From the NCBI RefSeq assembly GCF_008124885.1, contig NZ_VNHX01000010.1:62001-126000 (forward strand): DNA of 64,000 bases. The letters are read 5' to 3'. The position numbers and the translations under genes are program-made. The notes below the pieces were generated by a model. It was given only the letters and a program-made list of their open reading frames with translations, was not told the origin of the DNA and searched no databases. Of the stretch, positions 53,865-63,800 are shown one piece after another; positions within the stretch are counted from its first letter, which is position 1, and each line of letters begins with the position of its first letter. This DNA comes from Sphingobacterium allocomposti (lineage in GTDB: Bacteria; Bacteroidota; Bacteroidia; Sphingobacteriales; Sphingobacteriaceae).

Positions 53865-55019
53865 GTGAAAAAATTTATAGAACTCATTCAACGCGAGTTT
53901 AAGCTCTTTTTCAACAATGGTGTGCTTATGATGCTCTTCATTGGGGCACCTATTCTGTACGGTGTATTGATAGGGCATGTGTATCAACAAGGGAAAGTAA
54001 CGGAAATGCCGATCATTGTTGTCGACGAGGACAATAGTCCGCTGAGCACAACTTTTATTGGCATGATGAACGATAACGAAAGTATCAAGGTCGTGCGTAT
54101 GCTGCCATCGCTGTTTGATTCGAAAGAAATTGCCATTGAACATGATGCAACGGTTATTGTGTATATTCCTAAAGGTTTTGCGGCAGGTGTTCAGCAAAAA
54201 CGGGTTCCGGAAGTGACAATTTTTGTGGATGGCTCGAATACATTGACGTCCAATACAGCCGCCATGGCGGTGAATGTTTGTGCCATGACACTGAAAGCCG
54301 GCGTACAAATCGAAACGCAGATGAAACAAGGCGTTCCTGCCAAGATTGCAGCTGAACAATACGAACCTTTCAAAACGACGATGGTCAGGCAGAATATCCG
54401 AAGTGGTAACTACCTGTATTTTATGCTGCCGGGTGTATTGATTATTGTATTGCAACAGGTACTTCTTTTGGGGCTAGCGTTATCTTTTTCCTCGGAATTT
54501 GAAAACGGCACCTTTGTAGAATTAGCGCAGAGAATGCGGAATCCCGTAGGACTTATTTTTGTTAAAATTATTCCTTATATCCTCATGTCCATTGGTATAT
54601 TGATATTGTATTGGGGATTTGGAAAATGGTATGAGATGCCGCTGCATGCCGACTTTTGGTGGTTTGTGTTATGCACGTTTGTCTTTATGCTAGCGGTATG
54701 TTTTATCGGTGTTTTGGTAAGCATCGTTTTGCCGTCACAATTGAAAGCCACGGAAATATTGATGGTTATCGCAACACCAGCGTTCATTTTAAGTGGTTTC
54801 ACTTGGCCGTCTAGTTTGATGCCAACCTGGGTACAGCTTATTGCGGATGTCATTCCGTCTACCCACTACTTACGCATTTTTAGGGTTATGTTTATTCAGC
54901 ACGGAGAAAATTACCATACCTATAGCGGTTTAATCGCCATGGCCATTATTGCTGCGGTATGCTTTATTGTTGCCACTGTAGTGCTGGCCATGAAGATACG
55001 GAAAGTGACTCGTCGCTAA
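53865..55019 (+). CDS. ABC-2 type membrane permease
   Basis: This 384-residue protein (GTG start, ribosome site GAAAGGAT) has one N-terminal helix (GVLMMLFIGAPILYGVLIG), a large periplasmic domain with MPIIVVDEDNSPLS, and five C-terminal helices (YLYFMLPGVLIIVLQQVLLLG onward) with ILSGFTWPSSLMPTWVQ, the YhhJ/YbhR layout. It presumably extrudes a small molecule through the HlyD-TolC partners. Neither a second permease nor an ATP-binding protein follows; the stop overlaps the end of the convergent peptidase relic. Confidence 0.9.
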   Translation: MKKFIELIQREFKLFFNNGVLMMLFIGAPILYGVLIGHVYQQGKVTEMPIIVVDEDNSPLSTTFIGMMNDNESIKVVRMLPSLFDSKEIAIEHDATVIVYIPKGFAAGVQQKRVPEVTIFVDGSNTLTSNTAAMAVNVCAMTLKAGVQIETQMKQGVPAKIAAEQYEPFKTTMVRQNIRSGNYLYFMLPGVLIIVLQQVLLLGLALSFSSEFENGTFVELAQRMRNPVGLIFVKIIPYILMSIGILILYWGFGKWYEMPLHADFWWFVLCTFVFMLAVCFIGVLVSIVLPSQLKATEILMVIATPAFILSGFTWPSSLMPTWVQLIADVIPSTHYLRIFRVMFIQHGENYHTYSGLIAMAIIAAVCFIVATVVLAMKIRKVTRR

Positions 55020-56071
55020 ATCCCCATTTCCTTTAAAATGAATTGCGCATTGTCGATTTTGTCGGCTATCCATAATACATAACGGATATCTACACCGATG
55101 GAGCGGCTATAATCTTCGCTCCAGGCAAAATCGTTTATCGTCGCATCATAGGCACGGTCAAAGTTAACACCGATGAGCTCACCATGCGCATTCATAATCG
55201 GCGAACCAGAGTTTCCACCGGTTGTATCCATATTGTAGAGGATATTGACTGGAACATCGTTGAGATCTTTTTTTACATATGCACCGAAGTTTTTTTCCAA
55301 CCATGCTGCTTTAATACTTTCGGGGTATTCAAATTCGGGCAACCCCGAATTTCCTTTTTCTATAAGCCCTTTTATTGTTGTAAACGGACTCATATACGTG
55401 GCGTCGGCAGGACTGTATCCTTTGATATTGCCGAAAGTAAGGCGTAGCGTGGAGTTCGCATCTGGAATAAAGTTTTTTGACTGGTATTTTTCCTTCACGG
55501 CTACATAATCTCCCATAAGTCTATTTAAAACGCCTTCACGTCGTTTTTGCTCTGCATTGAATACCTCGCGCTCAGCATCCAGCTCTTTTAGAATTGTTAG
55601 TAAATCATCGTTATAATTCTTTAACGACTGGATATCTTTTAATACCGTGTTGTAGAGCGTCTCTTTGCTGTTAAGTTTGGACTTGTCTAAAGCTGCTACT
55701 ATATAATCTCCCGCTTCCTCTTTATTGGTGAAGTTTTTCTTGACGAAGTAATCTAGTTGGTTGGGGTCATCTAATTGATAGGCGTCCTCAAACATACGGC
55801 GTTCAATATTTTTGTCGACCGTAAGATGGTAGCTACCGTAGATGTTGTCTAAATATTCCCGTAATTGATTAATGTTAAGTGCGAATACCTCATCTTCTTG
55901 TGTGTTAAGTCCATTTTGCTTGAGGATAGCTTCTTTAAAATCGTTTATTTTCGCGTGATAATGTTTTACGTGACATGAGCGGTTATCAATACAACGCAAA
56001 AGTCTGCATAAAACTGAATATAACAAACATAATCCAGCGATTTTATCGCGCCCGATAAACAAACGTTCCAC
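55016..56071 (-). pseudogene. 5'-truncated S46 family serine peptidase (DPP7/DPP11-like)
   Basis: The 351-residue frame is the C-terminal half of an S46 dipeptidyl peptidase, normally about 700 residues. It has the helical insert (residues ~55-200), NSTLRLTFGNIKGYSPADAT, and the nucleophile segment TTGGNSGSPIMNAHGELIGVNFD, then IRYVLWIADKIDNAQFI. The N-terminal half that supplies the catalytic His and Asp is missing. The frame starts at a GTG and its first ~38 residues (MERLFIGRDKIAGLCLL...) have no resemblance to the family. It is therefore a remnant and cannot be an active protease. Confidence 0.85.
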
Positions 56072-56093
56072 CGACTAAAAAGCTTATTCCCTT

Positions 56094-56297
56094 TTACAGG
56101 CTCGCTTTAGCAATCTGTTCCGTAAGGGTTTTCAGTACCGCATCTTTAAGTGTCGTAGTATCCAGATTTCCTGCCGTATAAAATCGCTCGATATCCTCGT
56201 CGCACAATAGGGCGATTTCCATGTTAAATCGTACTATAGGTTCGTTTTCGTCGTGCGATACAGAAGCGTCGCGGATATTTAGTTCATGTATTTGCAT
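56094..56297 (-). CDS. Small hypothetical protein
   Basis: This 67-residue acidic protein begins MQIHELNIRDASVSHDENEP and ends in a helix (TLKDAVLKTLTEQIAKASL). It resembles small conserved Bacteroidota proteins with no known function. It reads in the direction of the peptidase relic, 23 bases upstream of it, and might have survived from the same former operon. Confidence 0.6.
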   Translation of the reverse strand: MQIHELNIRDASVSHDENEPIVRFNMEIALLCDEDIERFYTAGNLDTTTLKDAVLKTLTEQIAKASL

Positions 56298-56438
56298 AGC
56301 TGTTTTTATAGAGAACGGTAAATCTATAAAACGGTTTTAAGAAAGCTTCGGGCGTGGACCGATATACCGTGCACGTAAACGTCTCTTCTTGGCAGAATTT
56401 GCCTGCAGGGCAGCGCGGCTGCTATGACGGCACAATCG

Positions 56439-56987
56439 CTAGCGAATAGCACATTCCCCTGCCTCCGTCGCGCCAAGCGCGCGTACCCACCTTGCTGTGA
56501 CCAGCAGCTGGCCCACATGCCGCTGACTGTGTTCTGCCGCATGAAACAGCAAGCCGATCAAGGTGGTAGGGATACGCTTGCGCCCGAGAAAGCGGACACG
56601 CCCCAGTTCTGCGACATCGATGGTCTTCAGCGCCCCTATTGCCCCCGCGACACGTCGTTTCAGCTCCGATAGCAGTACATCTTTCGTAAGCTCCGGATTG
56701 AAAACACCTTCGTTCGATAAATAGTCGAATTGCGCTTCAGAGAGAGGCCGATCATCCGCATAAGTAAACATACGGTCAATGACCCCTCCGATGTGCTGGA
56801 TATGGAACGCAACCGAAGCCGTATTCTCCGGTCTCAGCCAAAGCAGTGATCCATCCAACGGCGCTATATATTTTTCGACATCCTCCGTCATCTGCAGGAG
56901 TGCGTGGGCAACAGGTTGTAACAGCGCGGGCACATCTTCCACGGGCCCCCGCATCCATACTTCGGGGCTGCTATTTTGGTTCATCAT
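56439..56987 (-). CDS. DinB family protein
   Basis: The 182-residue protein has the DinB/YfiT four-helix bundle with three metal histidines: FHIQHIGGVIDRMF (first His), and LLFHAAEHSQRHVGQLLVTA (second and third). The family covers putative metal-dependent thiol transferases, for example mycothiol- or bacillithiol-linked. Two adjacent ATG codons (56987 and 56984) give the same protein bar one residue. Given bshB1 in this genome, a bacillithiol-dependent role is a reasonable inference. Confidence 0.88.
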   Translation of the reverse strand: MMNQNSSPEVWMRGPVEDVPALLQPVAHALLQMTEDVEKYIAPLDGSLLWLRPENTASVAFHIQHIGGVIDRMFTYADDRPLSEAQFDYLSNEGVFNPELTKDVLLSELKRRVAGAIGALKTIDVAELGRVRFLGRKRIPTTLIGLLFHAAEHSQRHVGQLLVTARWVRALGATEAGECAIR

Positions 56988-57014
56988 GCTACGATGTTAA
57001 ACATATGATTGTAA

Positions 57015-59192
57015 CTAACGTGCCCCCGGCGGGCAGTACTGACGTAAAAATCGCGTATACGTTTCCGCGAGATGTTTCGACGTCCCTTCCCCTTCGCTGA
57101 TGGAATGGCTGCGATTGGGATAAGACATCATCTGGAATGGAATGCCGTGTTTAACGAGCTCGTTGATATAGACCTCCGCATTTTGATAATGCACATTATC
57201 ATCGCCGGTTCCGTGGATCAGTAGCAGGTTCCCCCGGACATTCTTTGCATAGCTTATCGCTGAACCGTTGACAAAGTCGGCCATATTTTCCTGAGGTAAG
57301 CCCATATAACGTTCTTGATAAATGTTATCGTAAAGCAGCTGGTTGGTTACCGGCGCAATAGCGATTCCCGTTTGATAAATTTCCGGATACTGTCCCAGCA
57401 GGTTCAGCGTCGACGCTCCACCGCCGGACCAGCCCCATACAGCAACACGGGTAGTATCAATAAAGCCCCATTTGAATACCTCCTTGGCGCCCATGGCCTG
57501 ATCGCGGATGTTGAGACGACCGATATTTTTATAGATCGACTTTCGCCACGAACGTCCTTTTGGCGCCGGTGTTCCCCTGTTTTCCAGCGATATGTAGACG
57601 TAGCCGTCCGCCGGCATGTCTCCAAGGTATAAAAAGTTCCTTCCGGTAAAGAAATTGTCGGTGACAGTCTGCGATGCCGGTTCGCCATAGACGTAAAAGA
57701 CAACAGGGTACTTCTTCGCTGGGTCAAAATTTTTCGGTTTAACGATCCAGCCATCCAAAGTGATGCGGTCTGCAGTGGTGACCTTAAAAAATTCAGCTTT
57801 CGCCTCACCTGATGCCAGTCTTTCCATCTTCGAAGGGGGCGCCAGCTCTTTGTGCTCGGGCAGGGAAACGACCGCCCCCTGCGATCGCGATGATATACTG
57901 GTGTGGTGGAATAAGGCCAGACGGCCGTTGGGGGAGATGTCATATGTATTCGTCCCTTCAAATGCCGGAGGCGTAAGCCGCGTAGTTTTGCCATTTTTCA
58001 GGTTAACCCTGTATAAGTATTTCTGTGTGGCATTGGCGGGCGACGCCGAAAAATAAACCGTATTGGTTTTGCCGTCGAAAAGGTCCACCTGAATAACATC
58101 AAAGGTATCCTTACTGACCAGCCGCTCGTTCCCCTTGAGATCGATCGTGTATAGCTGGCGCCAACCAGCTTTCTCCGATAGCCATAGAAATTCGTTCCCG
58201 TCGCTAAGCCAATCCCAACCGGTGGGGTCATTATTGTTCCAGCGCGACTTAATATCTATCCAAGCCTCATCGTGTTCTTCGTGAACCACTCTACTGTTGC
58301 CGCCTCCGGCCTCGGCGACAATAATCTGACTTTCATTTTGCTTACGGTTTAAGCGTTGAAGAATGACTGATTTGCTGTCCAGAACCCATTCCATACGTGG
58401 AATATAGTAATCGGTTTCGGCTCCCCCAAGGTTCATCTTTACCGACGTGCCACCAGTGAGGTCGTACACCCAGATGCTGGTCGCCGACGGCGGCAGGCCG
58501 ACCTTTGGATACTCTACGGGAATGGTAAACGAATACAGGCTGTCGGTATTATTGATCATCAAAAAGTTTTTGGTCTTGCGCGCATCCTGCTTCCAAAAAG
58601 CCAGCTTAGTACCATCGGGCGACCATCTGAATCCGTCCTGCGTGCCGAACTCCTCTTCGTATGCCCAATCAAACGTGCCGTTGATGATCCGTTCCGTACC
58701 GTCGTTGGTGACAGCATGTACCGCATGATCAGCTATATTCTCGATATATATGTTGTGTCCCGATACGTAGGCTATTTTGCCACCGTCGGGAGAAAACTTC
58801 GCGAACATTAAAGACGACGGAGGAAAGTCCTGCCCAAGTTGTACCAGGTTTCGGTTCCTTTTATCGAATAGCCAGTAATCGCCCCGTGTATTCTCGCGCC
58901 ACACACGTTTTGTGTTGGCAAAAAGTAAGAGCTGGTTGCCGTCGGGCGATACCTGAAAGCTCTGCACAGATAACGGCGTGGTTCTTCCCGGCGGTATAAG
59001 GTCTTTTCTTTCTAGAAAGGGCTGACGCTGTTCAGGGGCCAGTAAACTTACGACAGCAATACCGTCGTCCGAGAATGCATAATAGCCGTTGCCATCGCTG
59101 GTCCAGTTTATCTGGGCGGTGCAAAAATGTACTAACAAAACAGCAGCGACCACCAAGGCCTGCCGTAGTCCAAAACGCGATACGCTACGCAT
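57015..59192 (-). CDS. S9 family dipeptidyl peptidase IV-like serine protease
   Basis: The protein has 725 residues from ATG 59192, with a signal peptide (SVSRFGLRQALVVAAVLLVHFCTAQ). An N-terminal eight-bladed beta-propeller carries the DPP-IV Glu motif (FDWAYEEEFG, about residues 185-194). The C-terminal hydrolase has nucleophile Ser in WGWSGGGAST (~601), Asp in LLIHGTGDDNVHYQN and His in YPNRSHSISEGEG. It is predicted to release X-Pro dipeptides in the periplasm. Its start overlaps the end of the aminopeptidase P gene by eight bases, so the two proline-directed peptidases form one operon. Confidence 0.93.
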   Translation of the reverse strand: MRSVSRFGLRQALVVAAVLLVHFCTAQINWTSDGNGYYAFSDDGIAVVSLLAPEQRQPFLERKDLIPPGRTTPLSVQSFQVSPDGNQLLLFANTKRVWRENTRGDYWLFDKRNRNLVQLGQDFPPSSLMFAKFSPDGGKIAYVSGHNIYIENIADHAVHAVTNDGTERIINGTFDWAYEEEFGTQDGFRWSPDGTKLAFWKQDARKTKNFLMINNTDSLYSFTIPVEYPKVGLPPSATSIWVYDLTGGTSVKMNLGGAETDYYIPRMEWVLDSKSVILQRLNRKQNESQIIVAEAGGGNSRVVHEEHDEAWIDIKSRWNNNDPTGWDWLSDGNEFLWLSEKAGWRQLYTIDLKGNERLVSKDTFDVIQVDLFDGKTNTVYFSASPANATQKYLYRVNLKNGKTTRLTPPAFEGTNTYDISPNGRLALFHHTSISSRSQGAVVSLPEHKELAPPSKMERLASGEAKAEFFKVTTADRITLDGWIVKPKNFDPAKKYPVVFYVYGEPASQTVTDNFFTGRNFLYLGDMPADGYVYISLENRGTPAPKGRSWRKSIYKNIGRLNIRDQAMGAKEVFKWGFIDTTRVAVWGWSGGGASTLNLLGQYPEIYQTGIAIAPVTNQLLYDNIYQERYMGLPQENMADFVNGSAISYAKNVRGNLLLIHGTGDDNVHYQNAEVYINELVKHGIPFQMMSYPNRSHSISEGEGTSKHLAETYTRFLRQYCPPGAR

Positions 59193-60576
59193 GTTGTGCT
59201 TTATAATGTTCAATGTCATCTGCTGTATGAATTAGTTCCGGTCCCAACCGACGGGATCCATCGTCGGTAATTACAAAATTATCCTCAATCCTCACACCGC
59301 CGAAGTCGCGGTAGTCACGGAGTTTATCATAGTTGATAAACTCCTGCAGTTTATGTTCCGACTGCCACATATCGATAAGTTCAGGAATAAAGTAGATTCC
59401 TGGCTCGACGGTCAGCACGAAGCCTGTCTGTAGATTTCTACCTAAACGCAGCGATTTCAGTCCAAATGTCGCCGTATCCTTGGGCTCATCTGACGTGTAC
59501 CCCACATACTGTTCGCCGAGATCTTCCATATCATGGACATCGAGGCCCATCATATGCCCGAGGCCGCACTGGAAAAATAGGGTGTGGGCATGGTGGCTTA
59601 CCGCTTCCTTCGGATCGCCCTTCATCAGACCGATACTGATTAACCCTTCTACCAACGATTCGCATGCGTGAAGGTGCACCTCCTTAAACGGGATTCCGGG
59701 GCGGAGGAGACTATTCGCCCGCTGAAAGGCCATATGCACAATGTCGTAGATTTCGCGCTGTCGGGATGTAAACCGCTTGCTAACAGGAAACGTCCGGGTG
59801 AGATCTGCGGCGTATCCTAACGCCGTCTCCGCGCCGGAATCGTTCAGGAGCAACTGCCCCTCACGAAGATGGTTCTGCTGGTAGGCATTGTGGAGAATCT
59901 CTCCGTGGACGGTAACGATGGGCGGATATGATAAAGGACACCCGCGATCGGCGGCAAAATGTTGGATGGCGTTTGTTATTTCGCGTTCGCGCATGCCAGG
60001 CCGTGCCAGGCGGAGTGCGAGAAGGTGCATCTCAACAGACACCTCTACAGCCTTCTCGATTTCCTCCAGCTCCTGTTCCTCTTTGATGGAACGCTGGGCA
60101 ACGACGGCCTCGATAAAGGATACTGACCCCGTTAAGGACGTGATCGGCTGTTTTAACAATTCGTGAAGCAAAATCTTGTTATACGCCTGATATGGAGGTA
60201 GGTAATGAATTACGCGGCCTTTATTTACAGCCTCACTCAGGTAAGTTGTTAACAGCCCGAAGGGGAGGACCTCGCCCACACCTGCGCCGGCACACTTCTC
60301 CCGAAGCGTCTCCTGCCGTCCCATCCATACGATCTGGTCCATCGTCAGTTCGTCGCCAAACACAATCGTCCGCTGCTCGTCAAGGTCGATCAGCGCCGCC
60401 AGCCCCGCCTGCTGTATTCCGAAATAATATAAGAATGTGCTATCCTGCCGAAATGGATACGTATTGTGCTCGAAATTAATCGGGTTGTCTATATTCCCTA
60501 AAAACAGGAGAACGCCATTTTTGACCTGGTGCCGAAGTGTAGCTCTCCGCCGCTGATATGTGTCTACTGAAAACAT
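59185..60576 (-). CDS. Aminopeptidase P family (M24B) metallopeptidase
   Basis: This 463-residue protein splits N-terminal X-Pro bonds. An N-terminal creatinase-like domain (MFSVDTYQRRRATLRHQVKNG, YYFGIQQAGLAALIDLDEQ) precedes the pita-bread metal domain. The five metal ligands are seen in LLNDSGAETALGYAADLTR (Asp pair), CGLGHMMGLDVHDMED (His), TVEPGIYFIPE (Glu) and GVRIEDNFVITDDG (Glu). It is cytoplasmic. It is first in a two-gene operon with the S9 peptidase; together they would process proline-rich peptides. Confidence 0.94.
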   Translation of the reverse strand: MFSVDTYQRRRATLRHQVKNGVLLFLGNIDNPINFEHNTYPFRQDSTFLYYFGIQQAGLAALIDLDEQRTIVFGDELTMDQIVWMGRQETLREKCAGAGVGEVLPFGLLTTYLSEAVNKGRVIHYLPPYQAYNKILLHELLKQPITSLTGSVSFIEAVVAQRSIKEEQELEEIEKAVEVSVEMHLLALRLARPGMREREITNAIQHFAADRGCPLSYPPIVTVHGEILHNAYQQNHLREGQLLLNDSGAETALGYAADLTRTFPVSKRFTSRQREIYDIVHMAFQRANSLLRPGIPFKEVHLHACESLVEGLISIGLMKGDPKEAVSHHAHTLFFQCGLGHMMGLDVHDMEDLGEQYVGYTSDEPKDTATFGLKSLRLGRNLQTGFVLTVEPGIYFIPELIDMWQSEHKLQEFINYDKLRDYRDFGGVRIEDNFVITDDGSRRLGPELIHTADDIEHYKAQHA

Positions 60577-60838
60577 GTGAAAAGTTATGTAGCTCCGAAG
60601 TTATAAAAATATAAAGATAAAAATGCAAAAGATTAGAACAGACACACGCTCGTATTTTAACCAGTATTGATCGTATTTTGGTGAAAGAAGCGTTATATTT
60701 ATCTGGAAATGTATCCGGACGGCCGCTTTCACCGCGGGAGATTTTACCTATCCGATTTTTATGGGCTTAAACCTCACAGAGATATCCGATCGTCGAATAA
60801 ATGGCAGCCGATTTATGCCGATGCGTTTCTTATTTTTT

Positions 60839-60846
60839 TAACTTTG
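60839..60846 (+). promoter_or_regulatory. Candidate -7 promoter element of dnaE
   Basis: TAACTTTG matches TAnnTTTG, predicting a start near 60851, about 18 bases before the ATG at 60869. An upstream TTG is not seen. Confidence 0.5.
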
Positions 60847-60868
60847 TGCGAAGAGAAAGGGAACTAGG

Positions 60869-63800
60869 ATGTATATTATATTTGATACCGAAACAACAGG
60901 TTTGCCAAAGCGGTGGGATGCTCCGATTACGGACACAGACAACTGGCCGCGATGTATACAGATCGCCTGGCAGCTGCACGATGAGATGGGTCGGCTGATT
61001 GAACATCAGGACTATCTGATCAAGCCTGACGGTTTTAATATTCCCTATGACTCGGAAAAAATACACGGAATTTCTACGGAGCTTGCCGAACAGGAGGGGG
61101 TTCCGTTGCCCGAGGTGCTTGTCAAATTCAACGCTGCATTAGCTAAAGCTAAATTTGTTGTCGGCCAGAATATCGGATTCGATATCAATATTATGGGCTG
61201 TGAGTTTTACCGTTACGGGGTTGAATCTCCGATGGCGCAGATGCCTGTGCTCGACACCTGTACCGAGGTAACCGCCGAACTGCTCCAGCTACCGGGGGGA
61301 CGTGGAGGAAGATACAAGCTGCCCAACCTCACCGAGCTGCATGCGTATCTTTTCGGTGTACCTTTTGCCGAAGCGCATAACGCCACCGCTGACGTCGAAG
61401 CCACGACACGCTGTTTTTTTGAGCTCGTACGCCGGGAGGTTTTTACGCCGACCGATTTACTGGTCGATACTGGATATTTTGTAGCTTTCAAGCAGCAGAA
61501 TCCCGAACCTATACCGTCGGTAGGTTTAACGCATATCAACTTAAAGGCTGCTTCAGATGCAATACGTCAGGCAACTAAGGGCGAGGCTGTTACGACTGTT
61601 ATCGACGACGAGATCAGGAAAGCGTTTGAACAGGCAGAGTTCGCTCACTTACATAACCATTCCCAATTTTCTGTATTGCAGTCGACTATTTCGATTCCGG
61701 CCTTGGTGCAGGCCGCCGGAAAAGCAAACATGCCGGCTGTCGCATTAACAGACCATGGCAATATGATGGGGGCATTCCACTTTGTAAACAGCGTGCTGAG
61801 CTACAACAAAGATGTGGAGGCCAAAAACGCCGAAGCAGCAGAAAAAGGAGAGCCTCCGGTAGGCCGTATTATCACACCGGTAGTGGGCGCGGAGTTTTAC
61901 GTGTGCGAAGATCATAAAGACAAGTCCCGCAAGGACAACGGCTACCAGATCGTCTTTCTGGCAAAGAACAAACGAGGGTATCACAACCTCGCTAAAATGG
62001 CGTCTATAGCCTATACTGCAGGATTTTACTACGTGCCACGTATTGACCGCTCCGTCGTTGAGCAATATAAGGAAGATTTAATCGTATTGTCCGGAAACCT
62101 GCACGGTGAGGTTCCCAGCAAAGTGCTAAATATTGGAGAGGCGCAAGCAGAGGAAGCGTTGCTCTGGTGGAAAGAACAGTTTGGGCACGACTTCTATGTG
62201 GAGATCATGCGCCACGGACAGGAAGACGAAGACCGGGTGAACGAGACGCTCATCCAGCTCGCCCGCAAACACGACATCAAGCTGGTTGCCACAAATAACA
62301 CATATTACGTAAGCAAAGAGGATGCCCATGCCCACGACATCTTATTGTGTGTAAAGGACGGCGAAAAGCTTTCTACACCGAAGGGGCGTGGCCGCGGATT
62401 CCGATTCGGACTACCTAATCAGGAATACTATTTTAAGTCCACAGCCGAGATGAAAAAGGTATTTGCGGATATTCCCGACGCAATTATCAATGTTCAGGAC
62501 GTGCTGAATAAAATAGAGATTTATTCGCTTAACCGGGATGTTTTGTTACCCAAATTCGAGATTCCCGAAGAGTTCCAGCATCCGGAAGATCTCGTTGACG
62601 GCGGAAAACGCGGAGAAAACGCTTATCTGCGGCATCTAACATATAGAGGGGCCGAAGAGCGTTACGAGGTCATCGATGACGTTGTCCGGGAAAGGCTCGA
62701 TTTCGAGCTTGCCACAATAGAAAGAACGGGATATCCCGGCTACTTCCTTATTGTGCAGGACTTTATCGCCGCGGCGCGGGCCATGGGTGTATCCGTAGGC
62801 CCAGGCCGTGGATCGGCAGCAGGATCTGCCGTTGCCTACTGTCTGGGAATAACGAATTTAGACCCTATTAAGTACGACCTACTATTTGAGCGTTTTTTGA
62901 ATCCTGACCGGGTATCCATGCCCGATATTGATGTCGACTTTGACGACGAGGGCAGAGGAAGGGTTATGCAGTACGTGATTGACAAGTATGGTGCGTCTCA
63001 GGTCGCACAGATCATCACGTACGGTACGATGGCCGCTAAGTCGTCTATTAAAGATACAGCACGCGTGCTGGATCTACCGTTACAGGACGCCAACGAGATT
63101 GCTAAGCTAATACCAAATCTCAAGCTGAGCAAAATCTTTTCAATGGACGAGAAAGGGCTGAAAGAAGTACTGCGTTCCGAAGAAATAGAGGCCGTAAACC
63201 GATTGAAATCTCTGGCGGATGGTGCAGGACTGGAAGCCGAAACCATTAAACAGGCTAGGATCCTCGAAGGTTCTATGCGTAATACAGGCGTGCATGCCTG
63301 CGGAGTCATCATTACGCCCGATGATATCACCAATTTTGTCCCCGTGTCGCTGGCCAAGGATTCCGACCTCTTCGTTACACAATTCGACAACTCTGTTGTC
63401 GAAAGTGCGGGGTTACTAAAAATGGACTTTCTCGGACTGAAGACATTGACGTTGATTAAGGATACGGTCGCCAACGTGAAGCTACGCCATGGGGTGGAAT
63501 TGGATCCCGATAAATTTCCTATCGACGATCAGCTGACTTACGAGCTTTTCCAGCGCGGCGAAACCATTGGCGTGTTTCAGTACGAGTCGCCGGGAATGCA
63601 AAAATACATGAAGGAGCTCAAGCCGACCGTTTTCGCCGACTTAATCGCGATGAACGCCTTATACCGGCCGGGGCCGATGGAATATATACCATCGTTTATT
63701 AAGCGGAAACATGGTATTGAGCCGATAACCTACGATTTGGAGGCCTGTGAGGAGTATCTGCAGGAAACCTACGGGATTACTGTTTATCAGGAGCAGGTAA

